From: an uncultured Bacteroidales bacterium
GTDB lineage: Bacteria; Bacteroidota; Bacteroidia; Bacteroidales; UBA932
Direction: 5' to 3'
NCBI GenBank assembly: GCA_944325965.1
Contig: CALVCB010000018.1
Location: 1 to 34,298 of the forward strand
Length of the DNA stretch: 34,298 bases
Part shown: positions 15,922 through 24,125 of the stretch, piece by piece
Layout: each line of letters starts with the position of its first letter
Position numbering within the stretch: the stretch's first letter is position 1
The notes under the pieces: generated by a model
Database searches by the model: none
What the model saw: only the letters and a program-made list of their open reading frames with translations
Told to the model about the DNA's origin: nothing
Program-made: the position numbers and the translations under genes

Positions 15922-18537
15922 TCATTTCTGGAAATCCCTCAGGAGCCTTTCCCCTATACCTATGGTATATCCGCTTGAAAAGAAGGATATGTTCCCGAAC
16001 CTGTCTACCACGGCAACAACCGGAAGGGCATCTTTTAATGAGTCCGCACCCTTTACCAGGGCTTCTTTCACGTTGCCGTCCATGTCTGTACCGAAGACAA
16101 TGTTGCCGGGCAGTCCAGGGAAGTCGGACGGGTTGTACCTTGCGGCGTTCTCCTCGCTGGCAAACAGCATGAGCATCTTTATTCCAGCCTTATCAATCTC
16201 CTGCCTGAAAAAGGATATGTCATTGAGGATATGGTTGGTAGGTTCTTCCCCTGCGCCGAGTACCGCCACTACGCACCTGTCCGTCCCCACAAAGTCCTTC
16301 AGTGTGGCTTCATTGCCGTCCTTTCCGGTATATGCAGCGTCGAGGCTTGCGGTCCCCAGGATTTCGGAAGCTCCTTCCTTTTCCGGCAGCACGAGCTCTA
16401 CCTTTACGGAGCCGTTTTCAGGAATATTGAAGGAACGTATCTCTGAGAGTACTTCCCCTCCGACAAGGCGTGTCCCGCTTGTGAGTATATAGTCTCCCGC
16501 CTCAAGCCTTGCCCCTGTGGTGAAAAGCTCCTTGACGGCTTCCCCGTCATCGAAGTTCATCAGTACCGGACTTCCGTTCTCGATTCTGGAAATAGTGAAA
16601 TGCGTATAGTAGCGCGGCTCCCTCACATGCTTTGCCGGCCTGTAGGCAAGCGTCACCGTGCCGTAGCTGTCTGTCCTTGGTTCCATGGCTTCGAAATCCA
16701 CATCGTATTCTTTCCCGTCATGGCTGTAGCGGACTTTTCCGCTTATCTCGTCTACCCATGCCGGAATACCGAGGCTTCTGCATGCGGCCACGAAGAACAG
16801 GTCCCTTGAGTACCGGTCGGAGACCTTTGATTTCCATGTGCCTTCAGGGCGTACCTGTACCAGCGGCATGCTGTAGTCATCCCTCAAGACCAGGTTTTCG
16901 CGGCACCATTCCACAAGAGTCTGCGGATCCTGGATGAACCTGTAGGCAAGCTCTACAGGGATGTTTTCCTGAAGAAACGAGCGGTATGGGGTGAGCAGCT
17001 CCATCCTGACCCTCGGACTGAGTATTTCCGGTGCATTCCCCCCGCTGTTGTACAGGTGGTCGTCAAGCACTTCCTTAGGTGTGTCGCTCAGGTCTTTGGG
17101 CAGGATGTATCCCAGCAGGTCGAGAGCTTTGTCCTCCATGTCCTTGCCCTTGGCCTCGGTCAGGAAGGCCTCGATTACGGCATGGTTGCCTTTGGAGTCC
17201 ACAAGGAATTGTGCTGTACGGCCTGCATCGAGGTCGTTCTTCTCAGCAAAATCCTTTCCGTCCTCGAGAGTACAGAACGTTGACACGTATGCGTTGCGTA
17301 TGGAGTCTTCCTGTGCCATGCGGCGGGTGTTCTCCTCCCTCTGCTCCTCGGTCACCGGCGGAAGCTCCCCGCTTTCCTCAGGTGGCACTACGGACATTCC
17401 GCAGCGGAAAATGTCCCCGGGCCCGCGCTCCAGCACGATGTCTGCTGATGTGTCTTTCCCGAAGGACACAAGCCGGAATCCGTATCTCTGTCCGTCGGTG
17501 GCCCAGATGAGCGCATCCCCGCATCCGGCCTCTATTGAGGTCATTCCCTGTCTGTCAGCTGTCCTGGTGGCTGCAGAGTAGAATTCAGCATAGTTGTATA
17601 TCTTGAATTCCACCTTTGCTCCGGGGACAGGATTTCCCTCCGTGTCCACCACCCTTATCCCGGCTGTCGCTGTCGGTGCGTAATTGCCGGTGACATTGAT
17701 TTCAGTGGACAGCTCCGTGCGTGACATCACCTGCTCAGGACCGTTGTAACGCCCGAACACGTTGGTATGCATGAGCATTCCTCGGCTCGCCGAGCTGTTG
17801 AACCAGCCCAGGTCGAGGACCGGCTCCGGCTCGCAGGCTCCCAGGAAGTGCCATTCTCCGTCAGCCCAGGCCTCTACCCATGCGTGGTTGTCATCAGTAT
17901 GTGCCCATCTCGGGGTATAGACCTGCCTGGCCGGGATTCCGACAGAGCGCAGGGCACTTACAAGGAAAGTGGACTCTTCACCGCATCTCCCGGCCCCGCT
18001 GCTGACCAGAGACAGCGGGCCTCTGGTCCTGGAGTCGGTAGGGGTGTAGATCACTTTTTCGTGGCACCAGTGGTTGACTTCGAGGACGGCATCTTCCATC
18101 GTGAGGTCCTTTACCCTCGGGGCGAGCTCCTTGAAGAATACTGCACGGGACCCGTCCAGGTCTTCATTGTTAACCCTTACCGGCACAACGAAATGCCGGT
18201 AGAGAATCTCCGGCACCTCCCGTCCCCACGGCATGGTCTCCCTCGCATGTTCGCTCAGCCTGACGTTCTGCAGGAAATACTCTCCGCTGCAGTTGATCAT
18301 ATCCCCGTATGGCATATAGGCGTAGAGGAAGCGCAGGATGTCCTTCTCCCTCGGCGAGACGGAAGGGTCATCGACAATTGCTGTTGCGTTGTACCCGTTA
18401 AGCAGTTCGACCCGGTGTCTGTAGTCCTCCATGACCGTTTTCCTGCAGGAACGGTCTGAAATGAATCTGTCACCTGTGCTGCAGGAGGCCAGGAACAATA
18501 TGGCAGCGCTGACGGCTGCCGGCAGGGAATGTCTCAT
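15922..18537 (-). CDS. Transglutaminase-like lipoprotein with thioredoxin-like C-terminus
   Basis: An 871-residue lipoprotein; the lipobox LASC places the lipidated Cys at 19. The transglutaminase-like domain spans about 135-250. The catalytic Cys185 is in GAGRCGEES and His218 in DNHAWVEAW. The third residue is less clear, since the usual Asp region reads FLGACEPEP. A short Ig-like segment (VDTEGNPVPGAKVEF, about 295-310) and a long central region follow. The last ~120 residues look like a thioredoxin/peroxiredoxin fold (VVAVLGAGEEP near 757, then LPVVAVVDRFGNISF) without a CxxC. Bacteroidota carry many such surface proteins and their substrates are mostly unknown. It is divergent from the glycosidase-like gene at 18663 and has a good promoter and terminator of its own. 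Confidence 0.82.
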   Translation of the reverse strand: MRHSLPAAVSAAILFLASCSTGDRFISDRSCRKTVMEDYRHRVELLNGYNATAIVDDPSVSPREKDILRFLYAYMPYGDMINCSGEYFLQNVRLSEHARETMPWGREVPEILYRHFVVPVRVNNEDLDGSRAVFFKELAPRVKDLTMEDAVLEVNHWCHEKVIYTPTDSRTRGPLSLVSSGAGRCGEESTFLVSALRSVGIPARQVYTPRWAHTDDNHAWVEAWADGEWHFLGACEPEPVLDLGWFNSSASRGMLMHTNVFGRYNGPEQVMSRTELSTEINVTGNYAPTATAGIRVVDTEGNPVPGAKVEFKIYNYAEFYSAATRTADRQGMTSIEAGCGDALIWATDGQRYGFRLVSFGKDTSADIVLERGPGDIFRCGMSVVPPEESGELPPVTEEQREENTRRMAQEDSIRNAYVSTFCTLEDGKDFAEKNDLDAGRTAQFLVDSKGNHAVIEAFLTEAKGKDMEDKALDLLGYILPKDLSDTPKEVLDDHLYNSGGNAPEILSPRVRMELLTPYRSFLQENIPVELAYRFIQDPQTLVEWCRENLVLRDDYSMPLVQVRPEGTWKSKVSDRYSRDLFFVAACRSLGIPAWVDEISGKVRYSHDGKEYDVDFEAMEPRTDSYGTVTLAYRPAKHVREPRYYTHFTISRIENGSPVLMNFDDGEAVKELFTTGARLEAGDYILTSGTRLVGGEVLSEIRSFNIPENGSVKVELVLPEKEGASEILGTASLDAAYTGKDGNEATLKDFVGTDRCVVAVLGAGEEPTNHILNDISFFRQEIDKAGIKMLMLFASEENAARYNPSDFPGLPGNIVFGTDMDGNVKEALVKGADSLKDALPVVAVVDRFGNISFFSSGYTIGIGERLLRDFQK

Positions 18538-18585
18538 ATTTTGAAATGGTTAATGGATATAAGCATATGTATGGTCAATCGGCAT

Positions 18586-18616
18586 CAAAATTATTAATTT
18601 ATTCGTAAAATTGCAA
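18586..18616 (-). promoter_or_regulatory. Promoter of the transglutaminase-like gene
   Basis: On the minus strand TTG (18614-18616), a 20-bp spacer, then TAATTTTG (18586-18593): both elements of the Bacteroidota promoter at the ideal distance. The leader is about 40 nt. A small perfect hairpin, GCAGCA/TGCTGC at 18621-18638, lies just outside it in the leader of the divergent gene. Confidence 0.65.
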
Positions 18617-18662
18617 TTTGGCAGCATAGCGGTGCTGCAGTTCGCACAGATTAAACATAAGG

Positions 18663-20708
18663 ATGATGAAAAAGTTACTTTTGATTGTTTTTGCGGCATG
18701 TGTCTCATTCTCGGTATCAGGCCAGCCGCTGTTTGAGCGTTACAAGGCCGTTCTTACGGAACCCCGCAGCTATGACTGCTTCCGTACTGTGGACCGGATC
18801 AAAGTCGACGGAAATCTGAAGGAAGCTTCATGGCTCCGCGCACAGCCTTCAGAAGCATTCGTGGACATCAGGGGAGAAGGTTATCCTGCCCCGTGCAAAG
18901 AGACTACGGTCAAGATGCTCTGGGACGACGACTGCCTTTATATCGCCGCCACCCTCATGGAGGACAATATTGTGGCGAAGCTCACACAGAGGGACACTAT
19001 CATCTATTATGACAATGATTTCGAGGTCTTCCTCGACCCTGACGGGGACGGGGTGCATTATTTCGAGATAGAGAACAATGCGCGGGGTGTCATCTTCGAC
19101 CTCATGCTGGACAAGCCGTACCGCAGCGGAGGGTCGTTCTTCATCCCGTGGAACTGCGAAGGGCTCCAGCTCGCTGTCGGCTATGACGGCACGCTGAACA
19201 AGGAGAAGGACACCGACCGCAGCTGGACAGTGGAGATGGCCATCCCGTTCGAGGCGCTTACATGGAATTTCTCCGACCCGAGGCAGTACACCACCTGGAG
19301 GATAAATTTCTCACGGGTGCAGCACCTTGTGGAAGGGCAGCCTGAAGAGAACTGGGTGTGGACCCCGACAGGGCGGGTCGACATGCACATGCCTGACCGC
19401 TGGGGCTTCCTCAATTTCGTGGACGCACCGGCCGGGTCAAGGACTATGGGAGGCCATACCCTCGATCTGGATGCGTATAAGCTTCTCTGGGCCATGTTCT
19501 ATGCCCAGCTTGACAACAAGTCCGCAAAGGGCAATTTCCTCCGCACCGTGGACGACTTCTTCCTTACGGAGGCCGAACTTTCCTCAATCGGCGAGAATGA
19601 CAGGATAGATGTCGAGGCCACTTCGGGCAGCTTCCTTGTAAAGATCACGCTTGCAGGCAGGAACGAGTATTATGCCGTTGACCAGGACGGGAAATTCACC
19701 ATAGGCAAGGTGCAGCCGCAGGTCGTGAAGAACTGGATGTGGATGAGGTTCAAGCCTGAATGGAGCGATGACCGCTACAGGGAGCATTTCGCCAAGGTCC
19801 ACAGTTGCGGCATCAGCGGCATCCTGTTCGAGGGATATGACGAGGATGTGTTCCGCATGTGCAAAGAGGCCGGACTGGAGGCACATTACTGGAAGTGGAC
19901 CATGAACCGTGCGGAGTGCCTGGAGACACATCCGGACTGGTTTGCCGTGAACAGGAAAGGGGAGTCCTGCTTTGACCATCCCGCATACGTGGACTACTAC
20001 AGATTCCTCTGCCCTTCACACGATGGCGTGGCTGAATATCTGGCCGAAGATTACCTGAAGATGGCCAACCTTCCTTATGTGGACGGGATGCACCTCGACT
20101 ATGTGCGCTTCCCGGATGTCATCCTGCCTGTCAGCCTGTGGAAGAACTACGGGATAGAGCAGGTACAGGAGCTTCCGGAGTATGATTTCTGCTACTGCGA
20201 TGTCTGCCGTGCCAAGTTCAAGGCCCTTACCGGAAAAGACCCTCTTGAGCTTAAATACCCTATGGAGGACCAGTCATGGCTTAACTTCAGGTACGACGCC
20301 ATCACCAATGTCGTCAAGACCATTACAGCCAGGCTCAAGACCGAAGGCAAGACCCTTACCGCCGCCGTGTTCCCTGGCCCTACAATGGCCAAGCGAATGG
20401 TCCGCCAGGACTGGGGCAACTGGCCTTTAGATGCTTATTTCCCTATGATATACAATGGGTTCTACTATGAAGGCCCGGAATGGATCGGCCGTTCTGTCGC
20501 TGAAAGCGTGAAGGCTGTCGGAGGTCGTGCACATATCTATGCCGGCCTCATGTTCCCTGACATCAAGGGAGATGATTTTGAAAAGGCCCTCGATGCCGCA
20601 TACGGCAACGGGGCAAGCGGAGTCTCATTCTTCGACGGCCCTGACTATGAATACCTTGAGCGGCTGAAGGTTTATATGGACAGCCACAACATGGTCCCTG
20701 CCAATTAG
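18663..20708 (+). CDS. Secreted CBM9-like plus glycoside-hydrolase-like protein
   Basis: A 681-residue secreted protein. The signal peptide is residues 1-21 (hydrophobic core LLLIVFAACVSF, cleavage near SGQ). Residues ~40-262 resemble the family 9 carbohydrate-binding domain: IKVDGNLKEASWL, LWDDDCLYIAATL, NDFEVFLDPDGDG, and a WTVEMAIPFEAL strand before the closing RWGFLNF. The C-terminal ~335-670 resembles a (beta/alpha)8 barrel of the GH10-like/putative glycosyl hydrolase group. It contains CKEAGLEAHYWKWTMNR, DGMHLDYVRFPD (a strand end with acidic residues) and GASGVSFFDG. Likely role: binding and hydrolysis of a polysaccharide outside the inner membrane. Catalytic residues are not assigned. 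No SusC/SusD pair is next to it, so this is not a classical polysaccharide utilisation locus. Confidence 0.72.
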   Translation: MMKKLLLIVFAACVSFSVSGQPLFERYKAVLTEPRSYDCFRTVDRIKVDGNLKEASWLRAQPSEAFVDIRGEGYPAPCKETTVKMLWDDDCLYIAATLMEDNIVAKLTQRDTIIYYDNDFEVFLDPDGDGVHYFEIENNARGVIFDLMLDKPYRSGGSFFIPWNCEGLQLAVGYDGTLNKEKDTDRSWTVEMAIPFEALTWNFSDPRQYTTWRINFSRVQHLVEGQPEENWVWTPTGRVDMHMPDRWGFLNFVDAPAGSRTMGGHTLDLDAYKLLWAMFYAQLDNKSAKGNFLRTVDDFFLTEAELSSIGENDRIDVEATSGSFLVKITLAGRNEYYAVDQDGKFTIGKVQPQVVKNWMWMRFKPEWSDDRYREHFAKVHSCGISGILFEGYDEDVFRMCKEAGLEAHYWKWTMNRAECLETHPDWFAVNRKGESCFDHPAYVDYYRFLCPSHDGVAEYLAEDYLKMANLPYVDGMHLDYVRFPDVILPVSLWKNYGIEQVQELPEYDFCYCDVCRAKFKALTGKDPLELKYPMEDQSWLNFRYDAITNVVKTITARLKTEGKTLTAAVFPGPTMAKRMVRQDWGNWPLDAYFPMIYNGFYYEGPEWIGRSVAESVKAVGGRAHIYAGLMFPDIKGDDFEKALDAAYGNGASGVSFFDGPDYEYLERLKVYMDSHNMVPAN

Positions 20709-20773
20709 CTGCCTGATTCACCGGATGGTGCGTCTTTAATGTCTGGGCGGATTCAAATCTGCCTCAACTTTAT

Positions 20774-20781
20774 TATTTTTG
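20774..20781 (+). promoter_or_regulatory. -7 element of guaD
   Basis: TATTTTTG fits TAnnTTTG and lies 21 nt upstream of the ATG at 20803. The transcript would have a very short leader, excluding the TTG at 20779 as start. The -33 region is weak. Confidence 0.5.
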
Positions 20782-20802
20782 TGTTATGACATATTTGAGA
20801 TT

Positions 20803-21270
20803 ATGACAAAAGAAGAGTTGATGCGTAAAGCTATAGAGTTGTCTATCAATAATGTAGCAGAGGGAGGAGGCCCTTTTGGGGCAGTAATTGCAAAAAACGG
20901 TGAGATTGTCGCCACAGGCGTGAACAGAGTTACGGCGGAGCATGATCCCACAGCCCATGCGGAAATTGGCGCGATCCGGGCTGCAGCGAAGGTGCTCGGT
21001 ACCTTTAATTTGAGCGGTTGTGAGATTTACACTTCATGCGAACCGTGCCCTATGTGCCTGGGCGCGATCTACTGGGCGCATCTGGACCGTATGTTCTACG
21101 GGAATGACAAGCATGATGCCGCAGAGATAGGCTTCGATGATGATTTCATATACAGGGAGCTGGACCTTAAGCCTGAACACCGCCGCCTGAAATCGCAGCG
21201 TCTGCTCCCCCAGGAGGCGTCAAGGGCATTCGAAGACTGGAAATCCAAGCCTGACAAGACGGAGTATTGA
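20803..21270 (+). CDS. guaD: Guanine deaminase (cytidine-deaminase-fold, GuaD type)
   Basis: A 155-residue zinc deaminase resembling Bacillus GuaD, converting guanine to xanthine in purine salvage or catabolism. The zinc site is intact: HAEIGAIR (His, catalytic Glu) and SCEPCPMCLGAIYWA (PCxxC). The GGGPFGAVIAKNGEIVATG start, NRVTAEHDPTAHAE, and the C-terminal AEIGFDDDFIYREL block separate it from tRNA adenosine deaminase TadA. The ATG at 20803 is chosen over an upstream TTG because the -7 element overlaps the latter. No terminator is evident after its stop; the following 200 nt are non-coding or decayed sequence. Confidence 0.9.
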   Translation: MTKEELMRKAIELSINNVAEGGGPFGAVIAKNGEIVATGVNRVTAEHDPTAHAEIGAIRAAAKVLGTFNLSGCEIYTSCEPCPMCLGAIYWAHLDRMFYGNDKHDAAEIGFDDDFIYRELDLKPEHRRLKSQRLLPQEASRAFEDWKSKPDKTEY

Positions 21271-21349
21271 TGAGGCTTCCCATATCCGTTCTTGTGCCGG
21301 ATTATGAACATTGTCCATGTCCTCAAGGTCCCGGATTTTTGTACGCGGG

Positions 21350-21381
21350 CAAAGGTATGGTGCGGTTTGCCTTTATGCAAG
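21350..21381 (-). promoter_or_regulatory. Orphan Bacteroidota-type promoter pointing at the guaD 3' end
   Basis: Reading the minus strand, CTTG (21378-21381), a 20-bp spacer, then TACCTTTG (21350-21357): a well-formed -33/-7 pair. It points left, but no open frame on that strand follows before guaD, which is convergent. It may be a leftover of a deleted gene or start an antisense RNA to guaD. Confidence 0.4.
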
Positions 21382-21476
21382 ACCGGGCGCCGCTGCGTTC
21401 CATCCGTATGCTGATATGCCCGGACAGGTTTTCCATGAACTGCAGCATCACGCCCTGCATTATGTCCTGCTCCAGG

Positions 21477-21668
21477 TCAAGAGCCGGGACAGGCTGCCCC
21501 TGTCTCCAGCCCTTTCACCTTGTCGTCTGTGGAATCCTTCGTAGAGACGATGATTACCCCGGCTGGGCTGTTCTTTCGGCGGATTTCCCTCAGGATGTCT
21601 ATCCCGTCTCCGCCCGGAAGCATCAGGTCGAGCATTATGCAGTCGTAGCTGTACAGGTTCACCTTCAT
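21477..21668 (-). pseudogene. Response regulator remnant (OmpR-like receiver domain)
   Basis: About 58 residues of a receiver domain survive. YDCIMLDLMLPGGDGIDIL contains the phospho-acceptor Asp region, and GVIIVSTKDSTDDKVKGLETGA corresponds to the strand-4/helix-4 part. The N-terminal ~40 residues with the acidic pair are missing: MK is joined directly to VNLYSYD. After GLETGA the frame runs into unrelated sequence. The conserved Lys region and the DNA-binding domain are absent. The ATG overlaps the RND remnant stop (TAATG). A full protein would be about 225 residues. Non-functional as a phosphorelay output. Confidence 0.75.
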
Positions 21669-23076
21669 TATGGCTTCGCCGTGGCAAGGTCCGAATCGAT
21701 GTCTTTTACGCCGACCTTTGAAAAAATGGCAGTCAGTGCCGGCAGGACTATCAGCAATAGCGGGAGTCCTGCGATGAACCCTCCGATCACGGCTACGGCC
21801 AGAGGCTGCTGCATCTGTTCTCCATCCTGTACGGAACCGATTTGAAGCCCTCCGGTCATGGCGGCCTGGGATGGGTCCGGTTCTGCCATGCCTTCAGCCT
21901 GGCAGAGGGGGATGCCTCCGGTATAGGCTGCGACCTGTTCCTGGAAGCCTGTCAGAGAGATTCCGAACCGGGATAGCTTTTCTTCATCGGGAGTGAACAC
22001 AAGGGACATCCCTGCAGGTGAATGGTAGTCAAGAACTATCGTGCCTTCGTCCAGGTCTGGAAGGAATCCCGAAGACAGTCTGCTGGAGGCAAGCCAGCCA
22101 CCCAGGCCAAGGAAAAGGACGAGGGCAGCAGCTGCTGCCGGTTTTCTGTATATGGCCGTCAGAAAGCGTACTTTCCGTATGGAGGCCTCTTCCAGTTCCT
22201 TTACACCCAGCGACTTCGGGCGGAACTTTTCCTTGTAGCCGATTACCAGGTGCAGCACAGGCAGAAGGAGCCATGTCACAAGGAATGATGCCACCATCGT
22301 GAGCTGCATCGTGTCCGAGAGTTCCTTGAAGAAACTGCCGGCCAGCCCGCTCATGAGCCTGAACGGGAAATGTATTACAATGGTTGCAAGGGATGAAGCC
22401 GCCATTGCTCCGAGCGACATGACATTCACTGTTGTTCCTGCACTTCTACATCCGCAAAGTCACGCAGACGGATCACACGTTTCCCGTCATTGCGGATTAC
22501 CGTGTTCCTGATTCCTTCCGCGTTATCCAGGCGGGTGTCTGTCAAAGATAAGTAGAGCCTGTCATATCCCTCCACATTCCCGTTGGCGGATACGAAGTTG
22601 GTGCCGGCAAATACAGCTTTGACCTGCTCGGGTGTGATGCCGAGTGCAGACATCGCATGTGCATCGGGCTTCACCACAAACTCTTTTGCCTTGCCTCCTC
22701 GCACCACCACATTGCTTATTCCCTCAACTTGAGAGAACATCGGGCGCACCAGCAGGTTGCCCACATCCCGCAAGTCTATCCGGCTGTGCGTCCCGCTTTC
22801 AAGGGTGAATCCGTAGACCGGGAAGAGGGACTGGTTCATCGCTTCCGTGGAGATGACCGTCCCTGCCGGGAGGAATCCCTTTATTTCATTGACTCTGCTT
22901 TCCAGCTGTGTCTTCAGTGAATATATGTCCAGACCCCAGCGGAAATACACGTCTATTACACAGCTTCCTCGCGATGTGCTGCTTTTGACCACGGTCGTGC
23001 CCTGTACTTTCTTTACAGCGCTTTCCAGGGGCTTGGTGTAAAGCTGGTGAAGCCCTTTTTTCTGTATGGTGTCCAT
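21668..23076 (-). pseudogene. RND efflux permease remnant with several internal deletions
   Basis: Two fragments of one RND pump. The first (22426-23076, 216 residues) begins MDTIQKKGLHQ, then jumps to porter-domain sequence (YTKPLESAVKKVQGTTVVKS, FSQVEGISNVVVRGGKAKEF, RVIRLRDFADVEVQEQQ). The second (21668-22429, 253 residues) starts in a different frame at NVMSLGAMA and shows three more joins where distant parts of an RND protein are fused: MA|ASSLATIV near residue 10, GMSL|VFTPDE near 143 (about 22000), and GEQM|QQPLAVAV near 206 (about 21812). An intact homologue would be about 1000 residues, so over half is lost, including most membrane helices. One join shifts frame; the others do not. 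It follows the adaptor remnant by 10 nt, preserving operon order. Confidence 0.8.
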
Positions 23077-23086
23077 GGCTGTCCTT

Positions 23087-23344
23087 TTATCTGGATACGG
23101 TTATTCTGGCTCCGTCAGCCAGTCCGTACCCTCCTGTGAGGATAATCCGGTCCTGGGGCGAAAGGGCAGGGGAGAGGATTTCGATGCTGTCTGCCGTGCT
23201 GAAGCCTGTTTTTACCGGTACCATTACTGCAGTACTGTCATCGGACAGCCTCATTATCCAGTATTCCTTCAGTGTCTCGTCGCTGTGTACTACGCTTTTT
23301 GGGAGGAGCATGACAGTTCCAGGGGCATCCTCGGACAGGAAATT
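23087..23344 (-). pseudogene. RND periplasmic adaptor (membrane fusion protein) C-terminal remnant
   Basis: Only about 85 C-terminal residues remain: NFLSEDAPGTVMLLPKSVVH, then YWIMRLSDDSTAVMVPVKTG and the ending IILTGGYGLADGARITV, the usual last beta-barrel and membrane-proximal domain of HlyD/RND adaptors (normally ~350 residues). The upstream part is replaced by the hsp20 terminator hairpin. There is no promoter or signal peptide. It is the first gene of the decayed adaptor-pump-regulator operon. Confidence 0.7.
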
Positions 23345-23357
23345 CCGGCCCGGGCAG

Positions 23358-23399
23358 AAAAAAAGCAGGGGGCCGGCCGTTTCCGGCCAGCCCCCTGCT
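23358..23399 (-). terminator. Rho-independent terminator of hsp20
   Basis: A 15-bp GC-rich stem (AGCAGGGGG plus GGCC arms, one mismatch) with a six-base loop is followed on the minus strand by seven Ts. It lies 40 nt after the hsp20 stop and separates it from the efflux remnants. Confidence 0.88.
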
Positions 23400-23439
23400 G
23401 TACTACATTATGCAAGTCCATCCGCTTCGGATGTTTGCA

Positions 23440-23871
23440 TTATTTTACTTCTATCACTTTCTTTGGCTCTTCTGCCGTTTTCTGGATTTTAGGGATATTG
23501 ACATTCAGGACACCGTTTTCTACATGTGCGCTGATGTTGTCTTTGTCCGCGTTTTCCGGCAGGACCATTGTCTGCTGGAACTGTGAGTAGGAAAATTCAC
23601 GGCGGAGATAGTGCCCGTGTTTCTTCCCGCTCTTTTCCTCGGTCTTCTTTTCCATTTCGATTACGAGGTTGCCCTCTTCGTTTACATGTACTTTGAAGTC
23701 TTCTTTGGTCAGGCCCGGAGCGGCTAGCTCAAGGTCATACCCGTTTTCGTTCTCGATGACGTTGATGGCAGGTGCCGTTGCGTTCATCCTTTCCATCCAG
23801 TCGGTATCGAAAAAGTCATTGAAAATATCCGGCAACCAAGTACGGTTGTAATTTCTTCTTGCAGGTAGCAT
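23440..23871 (-). CDS. Small heat shock protein, Hsp20/alpha-crystallin family
   Basis: A 143-residue cytosolic holdase chaperone. The N-terminal arm (MLPARRNYNRTWLPDIFNDF) is short. The alpha-crystallin domain runs from about 35 to 125 with NGYDLELAAPGLTKEDFKV, GNLVIEMEKK, the RREFSYSQFQQTMVLPENAD segment, and the A-x-x-x-n-G-V-L-x-V motif (AHVENGVLNVNIPK). The C-terminal tail is Lys/Glu-rich; no clear IxI motif follows, apart from VIEV near the end. The ATG at 23871 is preceded by a perfect AGGAGG eight bases away, which is rare in this phylum and decides the start over a TTG two codons upstream. Its leader is structured (see 23879-24039). Confidence 0.93.
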   Translation of the reverse strand: MLPARRNYNRTWLPDIFNDFFDTDWMERMNATAPAINVIENENGYDLELAAPGLTKEDFKVHVNEEGNLVIEMEKKTEEKSGKKHGHYLRREFSYSQFQQTMVLPENADKDNISAHVENGVLNVNIPKIQKTAEEPKKVIEVK

Positions 23872-23879
23872 AATCAAAT

Positions 23880-23885
23880 CCTCCT
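23880..23885 (-). promoter_or_regulatory. Strong Shine-Dalgarno of hsp20
   Basis: AGGAGG on the minus strand, 8 nt before the ATG at 23871. Most genes in this window lack any such site, so its presence suggests translation-level control of this gene. Confidence 0.75.
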
Positions 23886-23970
23886 ATTTATTAATAATTT
23901 CTTTTCCGTCCGTCTCCCGGACCCTTGTTGAACCTTCCGGTTTCTTTCGGGTCCTTCGGTCGGACGCCAT
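23884..23970 (-). CDS. Possible 28-codon leader ORF ahead of hsp20
   Basis: An ATG at 23970 opens a 28-codon frame starting MASDRRTRKKPEG, rich in Arg/Lys/Glu, whose TAG stop overlaps the first bases of the hsp20 Shine-Dalgarno (AATAGGAGG). The placement would couple translation of leader and chaperone. No ribosome site precedes it and no family is recognised. It could also be a chance frame through the structured leader. Confidence 0.3.
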   Translation of the reverse strand: MASDRRTRKKPEGSTRVRETDGKEIINK

Positions 23971-24125
23971 GGATAACATCAACCGACGTGCCATTTCAGG
24001 ATTATTGTGTATTTTGACTTATTAGTATTAAAAGGAGGAATTTTTGGCATGTTCCAATGACAATGTGTCTTTAAAAAGTGTCAAAATGTCGTTTTTTGGT
24101 GCCCATCCGGTTTGCGGGTCCGGTA

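Larger units (their letters stand above)
23879..24039 (-). promoter_or_regulatory. Structured hsp20 leader, possible RNA thermometer
   Basis: Two structures are visible on the minus strand. A nested hairpin at 23907-23966 has an outer 6-bp stem, a symmetric 6x6 internal loop, a 6-bp GGACCC/GGGTCC stem and an apical AACC/GGTT stem. Farther upstream, TCCTCCT (24033-24039) is the exact complement of the AGGAGGA that forms the hsp20 ribosome site (23879-23885). If the transcript starts beyond 24039, this anti-Shine-Dalgarno could close the site, with the hairpin bringing the arms together. Neither the transcript start nor melting has been shown. No TAnnTTTG promoter was seen in 23971-24125. Confidence 0.35.

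Noticed and set aside
18621-18638. GCAGCA/TGCTGC hairpin as a terminator or riboswitch
   Set aside because: Only six base pairs, no T-run and no known aptamer features; noted as a minor leader hairpin only.
23971-23995. A sigma54-like site (TGGCAC-N5-TTG) upstream of hsp20
   Set aside because: The invariant GC of the -12 element is GA here, no activator site is seen, and the match lies in a region likely to be transcribed leader.
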